DNA from: Allonocardiopsis opalescens
GTDB lineage: Bacteria > Actinomycetota > Actinomycetes > Streptosporangiales > Streptosporangiaceae
Reading direction: 5' to 3'
Assembly (NCBI RefSeq): GCF_003002095.1
Contig: NZ_PVZC01000001.1
Coordinates: 806,001 to 870,000 of the forward strand
DNA: 64,000 bases
In this document: piece by piece, positions 45,554-55,535 of the stretch
Layout of the letters: the number at the start of each line of letters is the position of its first letter
Position numbering within the stretch: the stretch's first letter is position 1
Made by a program: the position numbers and the translations under genes
Notes under the pieces: generated by a model
Told to the model about the DNA's origin: nothing
Databases searched by the model: none
What the model saw: the letters and a program-made list of their open reading frames with translations, nothing else

Positions 45554-46948
45554 CTAGGGCTCGGAGCGGTCGCCCATCAGGCCGCCGAGCAGGCCGTCCA
45601 GGATGTCCTCGAAGACGCCGCCGCCGTCGTCATCGGGCTCGGAGCTGCCCGAGGGGTCGGGTTCCGGGCTGGTGGAGCCGGAGTCCTCGGCCGAGGGCTC
45701 CGACGGCGTCTGCGGCTCCTCGGCCGCGGTGGTCCGCACCTCCGCGACCGGCGCCTCCTCGCCCGCGCCGCCCTCGCCCGCGCCGGGGTCGCCGAGCGGC
45801 TGCGGCTGCTCGGGGCCTGGCGGCGCGGAGGCCGGTTCGGAGGAGGGGGCGGAGGTGGCCGACACGCGGTCGGGCCCCTCGCCGATGTCCTCGGCCACCG
45901 CGCTGCTCGGTGAGTCGTCGCTGAACAGCGCGCTGGCGCCCCAGATGCCCAGGGCCGCGACCACGGTGAGCAGCCCGGCGGCCGCCGGAGCCGTCCAGCG
46001 GCCGCGGCGCGGGGGCGGGGCGGCGTAGCGGTCGTCGTCGGGGTCGCCGCCGAGGTCGGGCGGCTCGGCGCCCTCGGCGGCGAGCCAGGGGTCGGCATCG
46101 AGGTCGCCGGGCGCCGGGACCACCGGCACGGCGGGGAGGTCGCCGGTGTCGGCGGCCTCCTCCGGCAGCGGCGGCTCGGTGCGGTCCAGGTGCAGCGGGA
46201 AGCCGTCGGGGCCCAGCGGGCGCACCCGCTCGGCCGCGGCGGCGCGCTCGGCGGCGTGCCCGGCGTCGTTGCTGGCCAGCAGCACCAGCGAGCGCAGCGC
46301 CCGGGGCGGCCGCGGCGGCGGCAGCAGGTCGAGCAGGCCGACGATGTCGTCCAGGCGGTCGGGGTCGGGCTCGCTGAGGAGGTCGGCCTCGGCCAGCCCG
46401 GGGAAGCCGCCGGCCTTCAGCTCGCGCGAGACGCGCCGCAGCGCGGCCGCGGCGAGGCGGTCGGCGGTCTCGGCGGGCAGCCCGAGCACCTTGCCGAGCT
46501 GCTCGCCGGCCAGGCGGTGGCGGGCGGAGAGCTCGAGCACGTCGCGGTCGCTGGGGGAGAGCACCGACAGCGCCCGCACCAGCGGGCGCTCGGCCGCGAT
46601 CGTGGCCAGCCCGGCGTAGGGCGAGCGCTCGGCGAAGCCGCGGCGCAGGCAGGCGGTGCGGGCCAGCGCGAACAGCCACGGCCGCAGCATGGTCTGGTCG
46701 CCGAGCCGGCCGATATGGCCGACGGCGGCCAGGAAGGTCTCGCGCAGCGCCGAGGAGGCGCCGTCGAGCTGGTCGCCGTCGATGGCGGCGAAGTGGCTGG
46801 GGCCGAGCATGGCCCAGCAGTACCGGTAGATCTGGGACCCGAACTTGTCGTACAGGTCCTCGTGGCCGTGGTCGTCGCGCAGGTGCTCCACCAGCCACGC
46901 GCCGGTGGTCGCCGCGGCGCCGTCCCCGTTCTCGTCGTTCGTGGACAC
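45554..46948 (-). CDS. Sigma-70-family protein with C-terminal membrane anchor and extracytoplasmic tail
   Basis: Residues about 30-175 resemble an ECF sigma factor: DLYDKFGSQIYRYCWAMLG and RPWLFALARTACLRR for region 2, and LSPSDRDVLELSARHRLAGEQLGKVLGL with AAALRRVSRELK for region 4. Then follow about 130 residues of linker, a single hydrophobic helix WTAPAAAGLLTVVAALGIWG (about 318-337), and a Ser/Pro/Glu-rich tail ending in a leucine/glycine helix. Anti-sigma domains usually carry such anchors; a sigma domain fused to one is rare. It might be a sequestered sigma released by proteolysis, or a non-sigma regulator of the same fold. Start by ATG at 46948 without a strong SD. Confidence 0.75.
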   Translation of the reverse strand: MSTNDENGDGAAATTGAWLVEHLRDDHGHEDLYDKFGSQIYRYCWAMLGPSHFAAIDGDQLDGASSALRETFLAAVGHIGRLGDQTMLRPWLFALARTACLRRGFAERSPYAGLATIAAERPLVRALSVLSPSDRDVLELSARHRLAGEQLGKVLGLPAETADRLAAAALRRVSRELKAGGFPGLAEADLLSEPDPDRLDDIVGLLDLLPPPRPPRALRSLVLLASNDAGHAAERAAAAERVRPLGPDGFPLHLDRTEPPLPEEAADTGDLPAVPVVPAPGDLDADPWLAAEGAEPPDLGGDPDDDRYAAPPPRRGRWTAPAAAGLLTVVAALGIWGASALFSDDSPSSAVAEDIGEGPDRVSATSAPSSEPASAPPGPEQPQPLGDPGAGEGGAGEEAPVAEVRTTAAEEPQTPSEPSAEDSGSTSPEPDPSGSSEPDDDGGGVFEDILDGLLGGLMGDRSEP

Positions 46949-47239
46949 CTCTGGCCCTTCCCGCGTGCCCCCGTGGCCCCTGGCGGCCGCGTTTCCACGC
47001 CCGGGCCGCGATGAGCCGGAAACACGGGAATCATCCGTGACGCTGGTGGCGGACCGGGGTTCGGGGGCCGTTTGTGTGCAATCTGACCTCGGGGTCGGTG
47101 CGATCTTACGGGATCCTTTGCCGCTATGACGGTCGTTTCGTGACCAAAGCGCGCAAGCGGCGCCGAATGCGCTTTCCCCTGGCCTTTCTCTGTTTCTCCG
47201 GCCGCATCCGGCCGTTTCCGCCCTCCGGCGGCCGGAGGG

Positions 47240-48292
<1,053 letters not shown>

Positions 48293-48392
48293 GGCCGGCC
48301 TCCGCGGGCTGTGCTCGTCCGGCCGCCGGGCGGAGGCGGGCGGGGGCGCCCGGATTTCTCCTGCCGTTCGACGGCCGTTCCTCGTCTCAGAT

Positions 48393-48415
48393 GTTTTCGA
48401 CTTCTGGTCGAAAAC
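48393..48415. promoter_or_regulatory. NrtR-type operator between nadA and nrtR
   Basis: GTTTTCGAC-TTCTG-GTCGAAAAC is a perfect inverted repeat with 9-bp arms in the nadA/nrtR spacer. It overlaps the expected -35 region of nrtR and lies 101 bp before nadA. Its position beside nrtR and nadA makes it the probable NrtR box. Confidence 0.8.
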
Positions 48416-48426
48416 CCAGCGTACCC

Positions 48427-48432
48427 TAACAT
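48427..48432 (+). promoter_or_regulatory. Leaderless -10 element of nrtR
   Basis: TAACAT, six bases before the GTG at 48439. Confidence 0.55.
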
Positions 48433-48438
48433 ACGGGT

Positions 48439-49137
48439 GTGCTGGTGGAGGGGATGGGCCACGAGGTGCTGGCCGTCGTGCTGCAGGTGCGTGACCACGT
48501 CCTGTCGGTGCTGCTGTGGCAGAGAGCACGGCCGCCGTACGAGGGCGGCTGGGCGCTGCCCGGCGGCGCGCTGGGCGTCGCCGAGGGGCTGGGGCCGTCC
48601 ATCAGGCGCCAGCTCAAGCAGAAGGTGGACGTGCGCGAGCTCACCCACCTGGAGCAGCTGGAGACGCGCGGCGCCCCCGACCGCCACCCGCTCACCCGGG
48701 TGCTGGCCACCGCCTACCTGGGCCTGATCCCGGCCGGCGTCGACCCGCTGACCCCCGAGGACACCCGCTGGCACCCGGCCGACCGGCTGCCCGACATGGC
48801 CTTCGACCATGCCGAGCTGGTCGACTCCGGCCGCCGGCGGCTGCGCTCCAAGCTCTCCTACACCAATATCGGCTTCGCGCTCGCCCCGCCCGTCTTCACC
48901 CTGTCGGAGCTGACCGACTACTACCGCGCCGCGCTGGGCTACGAGGTCTCGGCCACCAACCTGCAGCGGGTGCTGCTGCGCCGCGGCCAGATCCAACCCA
49001 CCGGCGCCTCGGCGCCGCCGGGGCGCTATGGTGGCCGACCGGCCGCGCTCTACCGCTTCCGGGTGCGCGAGCTGGAGGTCACCGACGCGTTCGCGGTGCT
49101 GCGCCCGCCCGGGCGGATCGCGCCGCAGGTGGGCTGA
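48439..49137 (+). CDS. nrtR: NrtR, Nudix-type regulator of NAD synthesis
   Basis: NrtR proteins join a Nudix-fold sensor of ADP-ribose to a winged helix and repress NAD genes. The 232-residue protein has an N-terminal Nudix domain with [18 protein letters not shown]; the canonical REUXEEXGU part reads [10 protein letters not shown], so the metal-binding glutamates are gone and hydrolysis is unlikely. The C-terminal half ([47 protein letters not shown]) is the NrtR winged helix. It is divergent from nadA over a perfect palindrome. The GTG at 48439 follows TAACAT by six bases. Confidence 0.92.
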   Translation: MLVEGMGHEVLAVVLQVRDHVLSVLLWQRARPPYEGGWALPGGALGVAEGLGPSIRRQLKQKVDVRELTHLEQLETRGAPDRHPLTRVLATAYLGLIPAGVDPLTPEDTRWHPADRLPDMAFDHAELVDSGRRRLRSKLSYTNIGFALAPPVFTLSELTDYYRAALGYEVSATNLQRVLLRRGQIQPTGASAPPGRYGGRPAALYRFRVRELEVTDAFAVLRPPGRIAPQVG

Positions 49138-49172
49138 GCCGGGACCGGCCCGGCCGGGGGAGGGGGCAGGTC

Positions 49173-49862
49173 ATGGGCGGTGCGCCGATCGGCTGCGTGG
49201 CGCTGGACGTCGGCGAGACGATCATCGACGAGTCCAGGATCGCGGCCCGGTGGGCCCGGCGGCTCGGGGTGCCGCCGCTGACCCTGTTCGCGCTGATGGG
49301 CGGGATGGTGGCCACCGGCCGCTCCACCTTCGAGGCGTTCACCATCCTGCGGCCCGACTTCGACATGGCGGCCGAGCTGGAGCGGTGGCGGACCGCCGAG
49401 CCCGAGGGGATGCGCACCGGATTCGACGCCGACGACCTCTACCCCGACACCCGGCCCGCGCTGGCCGAGCTGCGCGCGGTCGGGCTGAGGGTCGTCATCG
49501 CCGGCAACCAGCCGGTGCAGGCCGGGCCCGCGCTGGTGGCGATGGACCTGCCCGCCGACGCGATCCACACCTCCGAGGAGTGGGGGGTGGCAAAACCCGA
49601 CCCCGCCTTCTTCGCGAAGGTCGCCGAGGCGGCGGGTCGCCCGCCCGGCCAGATCCTCTACGTCGGCGACCGCGTCGACAACGACGTGGTCGCCGCCGCC
49701 GACGCCGGTATGCGCACGGCGCTGCTGCGGCGCGGCCCCTTCGGCTACCTGCACGCGGAACGGCCCGAGGCGGCCCGCGCCGACGCGGTGATCGACGGGC
49801 TCGGCGAACTGCCGGGACTGGTCGCCCGCCTGAACGCCGAGACCGGTCCCGGCGAGGGCTGA
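49173..49862 (+). CDS. HAD-superfamily hydrolase
   Basis: The 229-residue protein has HAD motif I at VALDVGETIIDESR (about residues 10-22; the second Asp is replaced by Glu-Thr, so DVGET stands for DxDGT), motif II VVIAGNQP, motif III lysine GVAKPDPAFF and motif IV YVGDRVDNDVVAAADAGM. The cap is the small C1 helical type. The nucleophile Asp is present but the usual general-acid Asp two residues on is Gly, which weakens a phosphatase assignment. SD GGGGGAGGGGG precedes the ATG. It follows nrtR by 35 bp and may be cotranscribed. Confidence 0.85.
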   Translation: MGGAPIGCVALDVGETIIDESRIAARWARRLGVPPLTLFALMGGMVATGRSTFEAFTILRPDFDMAAELERWRTAEPEGMRTGFDADDLYPDTRPALAELRAVGLRVVIAGNQPVQAGPALVAMDLPADAIHTSEEWGVAKPDPAFFAKVAEAAGRPPGQILYVGDRVDNDVVAAADAGMRTALLRRGPFGYLHAERPEAARADAVIDGLGELPGLVARLNAETGPGEG

Positions 49863-50213
49863 GGGGCGCGTCAGGGCCGGTCAGCCCATGTGCGGCCCGG
49901 TGCGGCGGCCTCCGGCATACGTGCGGCCGATCAGGGTAGGCACGTGCCGTGCGGCGGACGGGAGCCGCCGGGTCGAGGAGGCGGCCGGCAATGATGACGG
50001 TTCGATAACAGGGCCGGATACGGCGGCCCGCAATGCCCTCTTTGTCGGTCGGCTCAGTTAGCTTCTTTCTCGCGGACGCGCGTTTCACTGCTCGGGGGCG
50101 ATCAGGGGGACCGCGCAGCGGGCGAGCCGCGTCCCGGCGGACCGGCCCGATGGGCCCGGCCGCGCGGACACCGGCCGCCGAAGGCGTCCAGCCGGAGAGG
50201 ACCCACACACCCA
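49863..50213. other. Upstream region of the osmoprotectant transporter operon
   Basis: 351 bp without a gene. AT-richer patches at about 49990-50015 and 50040-50075 are the likely promoter core (TAGCTT at 50059-50064 is a possible -10), giving a leader of about 140 bases with GC-rich folds. The SD GGAGAGGACC lies before the first GTG. Confidence 0.45.
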
Positions 50214-51395
50214 GTGATCACTTTCGAAGGCGTGACCAAGCGCTATCCCGGGGGGACGGTCGCGGTCGACCGGCTCAGCCTGCGCATCCCGAGCGGGCGG
50301 ACGACCGTCTTCGTCGGCCCGTCGGGCTGCGGCAAGACCACCTCGCTGCGGATGATCAACCGGATGATCGACCACACCGAGGGCACCCTGGCCATCGACG
50401 GCACCGACGTGCGCGAGGTCGACCCGGTGCTGCTGCGCCGCGGCATCGGCTACGTGATCCAGCAGGCCGGGCTCTTCCCGCACCGCACCATCCTGGACAA
50501 CATCGCCACCGTGCCCTTCCTGCTCGGCTGGAAGCGAGGCCGGGCCCGCGGGCGGGCGCGGGAGCTGATGGAGCTGGTCGGACTGACGCCCGAGCTGGCC
50601 AAGCGGTACCCGTACCAGCTGTCCGGCGGCCAGCAGCAGCGCGTGGGGGTGGCGCGCGCCCTGGCCGCCGACCCGCCGGTGCTGCTGATGGACGAGCCGT
50701 TCAGCGCGGTGGACCCGGTGGTGCGGGCCAGCCTCCAGGACGAGCTGATCCGGCTGCAAAGCGAGCTGCACAAGACCATCGTGTTCGTCACCCACGACAT
50801 CGACGAGGCCGTCAAGGTCGGCGACACCATCGCGGTGCTGCGCCCGGGCGGCCGGCTGGCCCAGTTCGACACGCCCGAGAAGCTGCTCGCCGAACCGGCC
50901 GACGATTTCGTGGAGACCTTCCTCGGCTACGACCGCGGCGTGCGGCGGCTCTCCTTCTTCCCCGCCCGCCAGCTGCGGCTGCGCACCCACGCCCTGGTCC
51001 CGCAGACGGCGACCGCCGCCGAGGCCGGCGCCACCGCCGCCCGCACCGAGGAGCCGTGGCTGCTGGTGCTCGACGGCGAGCGCCGGCCGCGCGGCTGGCT
51101 GGCCGCCGCCCGGCTCGATCCGTCGCAGGACCATGCCCCGGTCGACCCGGCCACTCCCGTCGGGGAGCTGCCGCTGACCAGCTACGGGCACGTCTTCCAG
51201 GTCGGCCAGGACTCCCTGCGCGCGGCGCTGGACGCCGCCGTGCTCTCGCCGGCCGGCCGGGCCGTCGGCGTGCACGAGGACGGCACCGTGGCCGGGGTGG
51301 TGGCCCAGACCGACCTCGGCGAGGCCATCTGGGCCGTCGGCAACGAGGACGACGGCACCGGCCCGGCCGAGGGGGCGCCCGATGCCGCCCGATGA
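50214..51395 (+). CDS. Osmoprotectant (betaine/choline/proline-type) ABC transporter, ATP-binding protein
   Basis: The 393-residue ATPase of the OpuA/OpuC/ProV class has Walker [18 protein letters not shown] (about residues 37-50), a Q loop [12 protein letters not shown], signature [15 protein letters not shown], Walker [12 protein letters not shown] and H loop VTHDIDEA. After about residue 240 a regulatory C-domain resembles degenerate tandem CBS modules ([35 protein letters not shown]), which in relatives sense ionic strength or nucleotides. GTG start with SD GGAGAGG. First gene of a five-gene set; its end overlaps the next permease by 14 bases. Confidence 0.92.
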   Translation: MITFEGVTKRYPGGTVAVDRLSLRIPSGRTTVFVGPSGCGKTTSLRMINRMIDHTEGTLAIDGTDVREVDPVLLRRGIGYVIQQAGLFPHRTILDNIATVPFLLGWKRGRARGRARELMELVGLTPELAKRYPYQLSGGQQQRVGVARALAADPPVLLMDEPFSAVDPVVRASLQDELIRLQSELHKTIVFVTHDIDEAVKVGDTIAVLRPGGRLAQFDTPEKLLAEPADDFVETFLGYDRGVRRLSFFPARQLRLRTHALVPQTATAAEAGATAARTEEPWLLVLDGERRPRGWLAAARLDPSQDHAPVDPATPVGELPLTSYGHVFQVGQDSLRAALDAAVLSPAGRAVGVHEDGTVAGVVAQTDLGEAIWAVGNEDDGTGPAEGAPDAAR

Positions 51396-52050
51396 ACCGC
51401 TGGTCCGGTGGGACTGGGTGCTCAGCCACCTCGACGACCCCATCGGCACCCAGCTGGCCGAGCACCTGCGGCTGTCGCTGATACCGGTGCTGCTCGGCCT
51501 GCTGATCGCGCTGCCGCTCGGGGTGGCCTGCGCCCGGTGGCGCCGGCTCTACCCGCCGGTCTTCACCGGCATCAACGTGCTGTACGCGATCCCGTCCATC
51601 GCGCTGTTCTTCCTGCTGCTGCCCTACACCAGTTTCACCGACTGGACCGCGATCATCCCGCTCACCGTCTACACCCTGTCGGTGCTGGTGCCCAATGTGG
51701 TGGGCGGCCTCGACCAGGTGCCCGCGCACGTGCGCGAGGCGGCCACGGCCGTCGGTTTCGCGCCGGTGGCGCGGCTGCTGCGGGTGGAGTTGCCGGTGGC
51801 GGTGCCGGTCATCGTGGCCGGGCTGCGGGTCGCCGCGGTGGCCAGCGTCAGCATGGTGAGCGTGGCCGCGCTGGTGGGCCTGGGCGGCCTCGGCCAGCTG
51901 ATCCTGACCGACGGCTTCCAGCGCCAGTTCCCCACCCCGATCGTGGTCGGCATCGTGCTGTCGGTGGCGCTGGCCTTCGCCATCGACGGCGCGCTCGTGC
52001 TGCTCCAGCGGGCGCTGACCCCGTGGGCGCGCGGGAGGGCCGAGCGGTGA
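51382..52050 (+). CDS. Osmoprotectant ABC transporter, permease 1
   Basis: The 222-residue permease has about five to six membrane helices and the EAA loop VREAATAVGFAPVARLLRVELP. The start ATGCCGCCC lies inside the ATPase gene, so translation is coupled. The N-terminus SHLDDPIGTQLAEHLRLSLI resembles OpuBB/OpuCB. It pairs with permease 2 to make a heterodimeric channel. Stop overlaps the next start (GTGA). Confidence 0.92.
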   Translation: MPPDEPLVRWDWVLSHLDDPIGTQLAEHLRLSLIPVLLGLLIALPLGVACARWRRLYPPVFTGINVLYAIPSIALFFLLLPYTSFTDWTAIIPLTVYTLSVLVPNVVGGLDQVPAHVREAATAVGFAPVARLLRVELPVAVPVIVAGLRVAAVASVSMVSVAALVGLGGLGQLILTDGFQRQFPTPIVVGIVLSVALAFAIDGALVLLQRALTPWARGRAER

Positions 52051-52727
52051 ACCTCTTCGCGGAGTTCTGGGCCTGGATCGGCCGGCCCGAGCAGTGGGAG
52101 GGCCCCGCGGGCATCCCCGTGCGCTTCGCCGAGCACGTCGGCTACTCGGCGCTGGCGCTGGGCATCTCGGCGCTGATCGGCGTCTCCCTCGGCCTGCTCA
52201 CCGGCCACACCGGCCGGGGCGGCTTCCTGGCGGCCAGCCTGGCCAATGTGGCCCGCGCGCTGCCCACCATCGGCGTGCTCTTCCTGGTGGTGCTCTTCAC
52301 CGGGATCGGGATCGTGCCCGTACTGGCCGCGCTGGTCGCGCTGGCCGTCCCGCCGATCCTGGTCAACACCTACGAGGGCGTGCGCGGCGTGGACGCCGAC
52401 CTCAAGGACGCGGCCAGGGGCATGGGCATGCGCGGCTGGACGGTGCTGTGGCGGCTGGAGGTGCCGGTCGCGCTGCCGCTGATCCTGCTCGGGCTGCGCA
52501 CCGCCGCCATCCAGGTGGTGGCCACCGCCACCATCGCCGCCTACGTGGGCATCGGCGGCCTGGGCCGCTACATCGTCGACGGGCAGGCCCGCCGCGAGTA
52601 CGACATGGTGGTCGGCGGATCGGTGCTGGTCGTCCTGCTCGCGCTCGCCGTCGCCGTGCTGTTCCTGCTGCTGCGCAGGTACGGGGTGTCGGCGGGGCTG
52701 CGCCGCCGCGGCAGCGGGGTCGCCTGA
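52047..52727 (+). CDS. Osmoprotectant ABC transporter, permease 2
   Basis: The 226-residue permease begins with an amphipathic segment (FAEFWAWIGRPEQWEG), then about six membrane helices and the EAA loop LKDAARGMGMRGWTVLWRLEVP, matching OpuBD/OpuCD. GTG start overlaps the stop of permease 1. Highly similar in plan but not in sequence to permease 1, as is normal for heterodimeric osmoprotectant channels. Confidence 0.92.
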   Translation: MNLFAEFWAWIGRPEQWEGPAGIPVRFAEHVGYSALALGISALIGVSLGLLTGHTGRGGFLAASLANVARALPTIGVLFLVVLFTGIGIVPVLAALVALAVPPILVNTYEGVRGVDADLKDAARGMGMRGWTVLWRLEVPVALPLILLGLRTAAIQVVATATIAAYVGIGGLGRYIVDGQARREYDMVVGGSVLVVLLALAVAVLFLLLRRYGVSAGLRRRGSGVA

Positions 52728-52820
52728 GGCGGCGCGCGGCCGGACACGGGGCGGCGCCGACCGGGCGCCGCCGCCCACCCGTCGAAGACGCAGGGAATCC
52801 ATCACCGAAGGGTTGGTCAG

Positions 52821-53744
52821 ATGTCCAGAATCACACGTACGGTCGCGCTCGGAGCCGCGGCGGCGCTGGCGCTGAGCGCCTGCGGTGGCGGCGGCGACCC
52901 GTTCACCGGCGGCTCGGCCTCGCCGGGCGCGGGCGGTGGCGGCGACGGCGGCGGCATCGTCGTCGGCTCGGCCAACTTCCCCGAGAGCGCGCTGCTGGCC
53001 GAGATCTACGCCGGTGCGCTCGCCGGGGCCGGCTACCAGGTCAGCACCCAGCTCAACATCGGCAGCCGCGAGGTCTACTTCGAGCAGGTCGAGAACGGCG
53101 AGCTGGCCGTCTTCCCCGAGTACAACGGCGGCATCCTGTTCTACCTCGACCCCGAGGCGACCGCCTCGACCACCGAGGAGACCAACGCCGCCATCGCCGA
53201 GGTGCTGCCCGACTCGCTGGAGATCCTGGATTCCTCGGCGGCCGAGAACAAGGACTCGCTCACCGTCACCGCCGAGACGGCCGAGGCCGAGGACCTCACC
53301 ACCATCGAGGACTTGGAGGGCGTCGCCCAGGACCTCACCCTGGGCGCGCCGGCCGAGTTCGAGACCCGCCCGCAGGGCGTGCCCGGGCTGGAGTCCACCT
53401 ACGGCCTCACCTTCGCCGGCTTCACCGCGCTCGACCCCTCGCTGATCGCCCCGGCGCTCGCCGACGGCGACATCGGCGTGGCGAACCTCTTCACCACCGA
53501 CCCGGCCATCCCGGCCAACGGCTTCGTGGTGCTGGAGGACACCGAGAACCTGTTCGGTGCGCAGAACGTCACCCCGCTGATCCACTCCGAGAGCGTGGAC
53601 GAGGGCGCGCGCGAGGCGCTGAACGCGGTCTCCGCCCAGCTCGACACCGAGACGCTGGTCTCCCTCGTCGGCCGGGTCGTCACCGACCGCGAGGACACCG
53701 CCGAGGTCGCCGAGGACTGGCTCACCTCGGCCGGCCTGGCCTGA
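52821..53744 (+). CDS. Osmoprotectant-binding lipoprotein 1 (OpuAC/ProX type)
   Basis: The 307-residue lipoprotein has a signal peptide with lipobox LALSACGGG (Cys about 21), a Gly/Ser linker, and an OpuAC domain: IVVGSANFPESALLAEIYAG, LNIGSREVYFEQVENGELAVFPEYNGG (read in two parts), QGVPGLESTYGLTF and LFTTDPAIPANGFVVLEDTENL. It presents betaine, choline or a related compatible solute to the permeases encoded upstream. A terminator follows, and a paralogue lies 278 bp downstream. Confidence 0.92.
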   Translation: MSRITRTVALGAAAALALSACGGGGDPFTGGSASPGAGGGGDGGGIVVGSANFPESALLAEIYAGALAGAGYQVSTQLNIGSREVYFEQVENGELAVFPEYNGGILFYLDPEATASTTEETNAAIAEVLPDSLEILDSSAAENKDSLTVTAETAEAEDLTTIEDLEGVAQDLTLGAPAEFETRPQGVPGLESTYGLTFAGFTALDPSLIAPALADGDIGVANLFTTDPAIPANGFVVLEDTENLFGAQNVTPLIHSESVDEGAREALNAVSAQLDTETLVSLVGRVVTDREDTAEVAEDWLTSAGLA

Positions 53745-53750
53745 CAGCGG

Positions 53751-53784
53751 CGGGCGGCCGGCGCCTCGGTGCGCCGGCCGCCCG
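53751..53784 (+). terminator. Terminator between the two binding-protein genes
   Basis: CGGGCGGCCGGCGC, loop CTCGGT, then the perfect complement: 14-bp stem six bases after the first binding-protein stop codon. Confidence 0.85.
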
Positions 53785-54022
53785 TCCGGGCCCGCCGCGG
53801 GCAGGCGCCATCGGACAGGTCCGGTTCGGAGGGCGGGGGAGGACGGTTCCGCCGTGCGCGCGTGCGCCGGGCCCTGTCCAGCGGGGCCGGGTGGACAGGT
53901 CCCGCCGTGCGCACGTGCCGCAGGTCACGGTTGATCTGCACCGGACGGGTACACCCAAGTGGCGATTCATGCGCGTCCGCCCTGTCTCGCCCGTCCCACC
54001 CCCGACGTCCGGAAGGCCCTCC

Positions 54023-54940
54023 ATGCACGCATTCCCCCGGTCGGCCGCGGCCGTCCCCGCGGTCCTGTCGCTGCTGGCGCTCACCGCCTGCGGCGGCGGC
54101 ACCGACCCGCTGGCAGACCCGTCGGACACCGGCGGTTCGGCCGGCGCGGTGGTCGTCGGCTCGGCCAACTTCCCGGAGAACATCCTGCTCGGCGAGGTCT
54201 ACGCGCAGGCGCTGGAGGCCGAGGGAGTACCGGTGGAGCGCCAGTTCAACATCGGCAGCCGCGAGGTCTACTACGAGCAGATCGAGAGCGGCGCGCTGTC
54301 GGTCATGCCTGAGTACAACGGCGCGCTGCTGGCCCTGGTCGACCCCGACGCGCACGCCGACGAGACCGACGAGGTGAACGCCGCCCTGGCCGACGCCCTC
54401 CCCGAGCAACTGGAACTGCTCGACTCCGCCGAGGCCGAGAACAAGGACGCCCTCGTCGTCCCCGCCGACATCGCCGAGCGCCACGGCCTCGCCGCCATCG
54501 GCGACCTCGAAGCCGTCATGGACGAGATCACCGTGGCCGGCCCGCCCGAGTTCGAGACCCGCCACCACGGCCTGGCCGGCCTGGAGGAGGTCTACGGCCT
54601 CAGCTTCGCCGGCTTCACCTCGGTCCAGATCGAACTCGTCCCCCAGGCCCTCACCGGCGGCCAGGCCCAGGCCGGCAACATGTTCACCACGGACCCGCTG
54701 ATCGAGGCCAACGGCTTCGTCATCCTGGAGGACACCGAGAACCTCTTCGGCGCCCAGAACGTCACCCCGCTCGTCCACTCCGAGAGCGTCGACGCCACGG
54801 CGCGCGAAGCCCTGAACGCCGTCTCCGCCGCCCTCGACACCCCCACCCTCACCACCCTGGTGGCCCAGGTCGTCACCGACCGCCAGGACCCCGCCGACGT
54901 GGCGGAGACGTGGCTCACCGAGACGGGCCTGGCGGGCTGA
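54023..54940 (+). CDS. Osmoprotectant-binding lipoprotein 2, tandem paralogue
   Basis: The 305-residue protein repeats the plan of its neighbour: lipobox LLALTACGGG, linker, VVVGSANFPENILLGEVYAQ, FNIGSREVYYEQIESGALSVMPEYNG (quoted in parts), HHGLAGLEEVYGLSF, and FTTDPLIEANGFVILEDTENLFGAQNV. Much of the mature domain is near-identical in pattern to paralogue 1, but ligand-pocket loops differ (HGLAAIGDLEAVMDEITVAGPPEF against LTTIEDLEGVAQDLTLGAPAEF), which suggests different solutes. The ATG has GGAAGG upstream. It lies beyond a terminator and so likely has its own promoter. Confidence 0.9.
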   Translation: MHAFPRSAAAVPAVLSLLALTACGGGTDPLADPSDTGGSAGAVVVGSANFPENILLGEVYAQALEAEGVPVERQFNIGSREVYYEQIESGALSVMPEYNGALLALVDPDAHADETDEVNAALADALPEQLELLDSAEAENKDALVVPADIAERHGLAAIGDLEAVMDEITVAGPPEFETRHHGLAGLEEVYGLSFAGFTSVQIELVPQALTGGQAQAGNMFTTDPLIEANGFVILEDTENLFGAQNVTPLVHSESVDATAREALNAVSAALDTPTLTTLVAQVVTDRQDPADVAETWLTETGLAG

Positions 54941-55008
54941 GGGGTCGGCGGATCGTCCACACCTCGTCATCGCACAGGTCACCCGGGTGATGTCATGCCC
55001 ACGTCCTG

Positions 55009-55486
55009 TCAATGACGAGAGGCTGAGTGCGGAATGGTCCACAAACCGCATACGAATCGCTGACCGTCGAGAGCCCTGATCAGCCCCGTCAGATCGAGAT
55101 CCGATACTTCCGTCAGACCGAGTGCCTCGGCGACCCTTCGAATCGTCACGAAGTGAATTCCACGTTCGGAAGCGTCCGCCTCGAACGCCTTGAGCTCCCG
55201 GATCAGGCGGCCCGCATTCCTGTTGACGGTAGATCGCTCTTCGAGCCGGAGCGCCTTCTCGTTCGAAGTCGATCTCGGACGTCCCGGTGACCCTGCGCAC
55301 CTGGGCCTCCGCCTCGTCGAGGGTCCTTGTGTCGGCGAGGGCAGTGGCGCATGAACTCTGGGCCGATACCGCTGCGAAGTCGGTCCACCAGGCGACGTTG
55401 CTGTGCTCGGTCAGGCGTACCGGGAGGCCGTCACCCCTGATCTCGACGGTTCCGCGCAAGCCGTTCGCCGCTGCGAAGGCCAGCAC
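55009..55486 (-). pseudogene. Frameshifted remnant of an unrecognised gene, lower G+C
   Basis: From a GTG at 55486 one frame encodes about 75 residues (LAFAAANGLRGTVEI, LTEHSNVAWWTDFAAVSA, TRTLDEAEAQVRRVTGTSEI) up to about 55262. Coding sense then continues in the next frame (NEKALRLEERSTVNRNAGRL, RELKAFEADASERGIHFVTI, ALGLTEVSDLDLTGLIRALD) to a TGA at 55009. A single base change in GACTTCGAACGAG would restore one protein of about 160 residues. The first frame also stays open upstream into the flavin-reductase gene, so the 5' end may be lost. G+C is clearly lower than in neighbours. No family recognised. Confidence 0.6.
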
Positions 55487-55535
55487 GCACGCGGCCGGCG
55501 CGTCCCCGCCACCAAGAAGACCTCCGACCGCGATC

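Noticed and set aside
49995-50015. T-loop-like GGTTCGATAAC suggesting a tRNA
   Set aside because: No acceptor stem, anticodon arm or D arm can be built around it, and it lies in a promoter region.
55240-55280. Programmed frameshift in the low-GC gene
   Set aside because: No slippery heptamer or downstream pseudoknot is evident; decay or sequence error is simpler.
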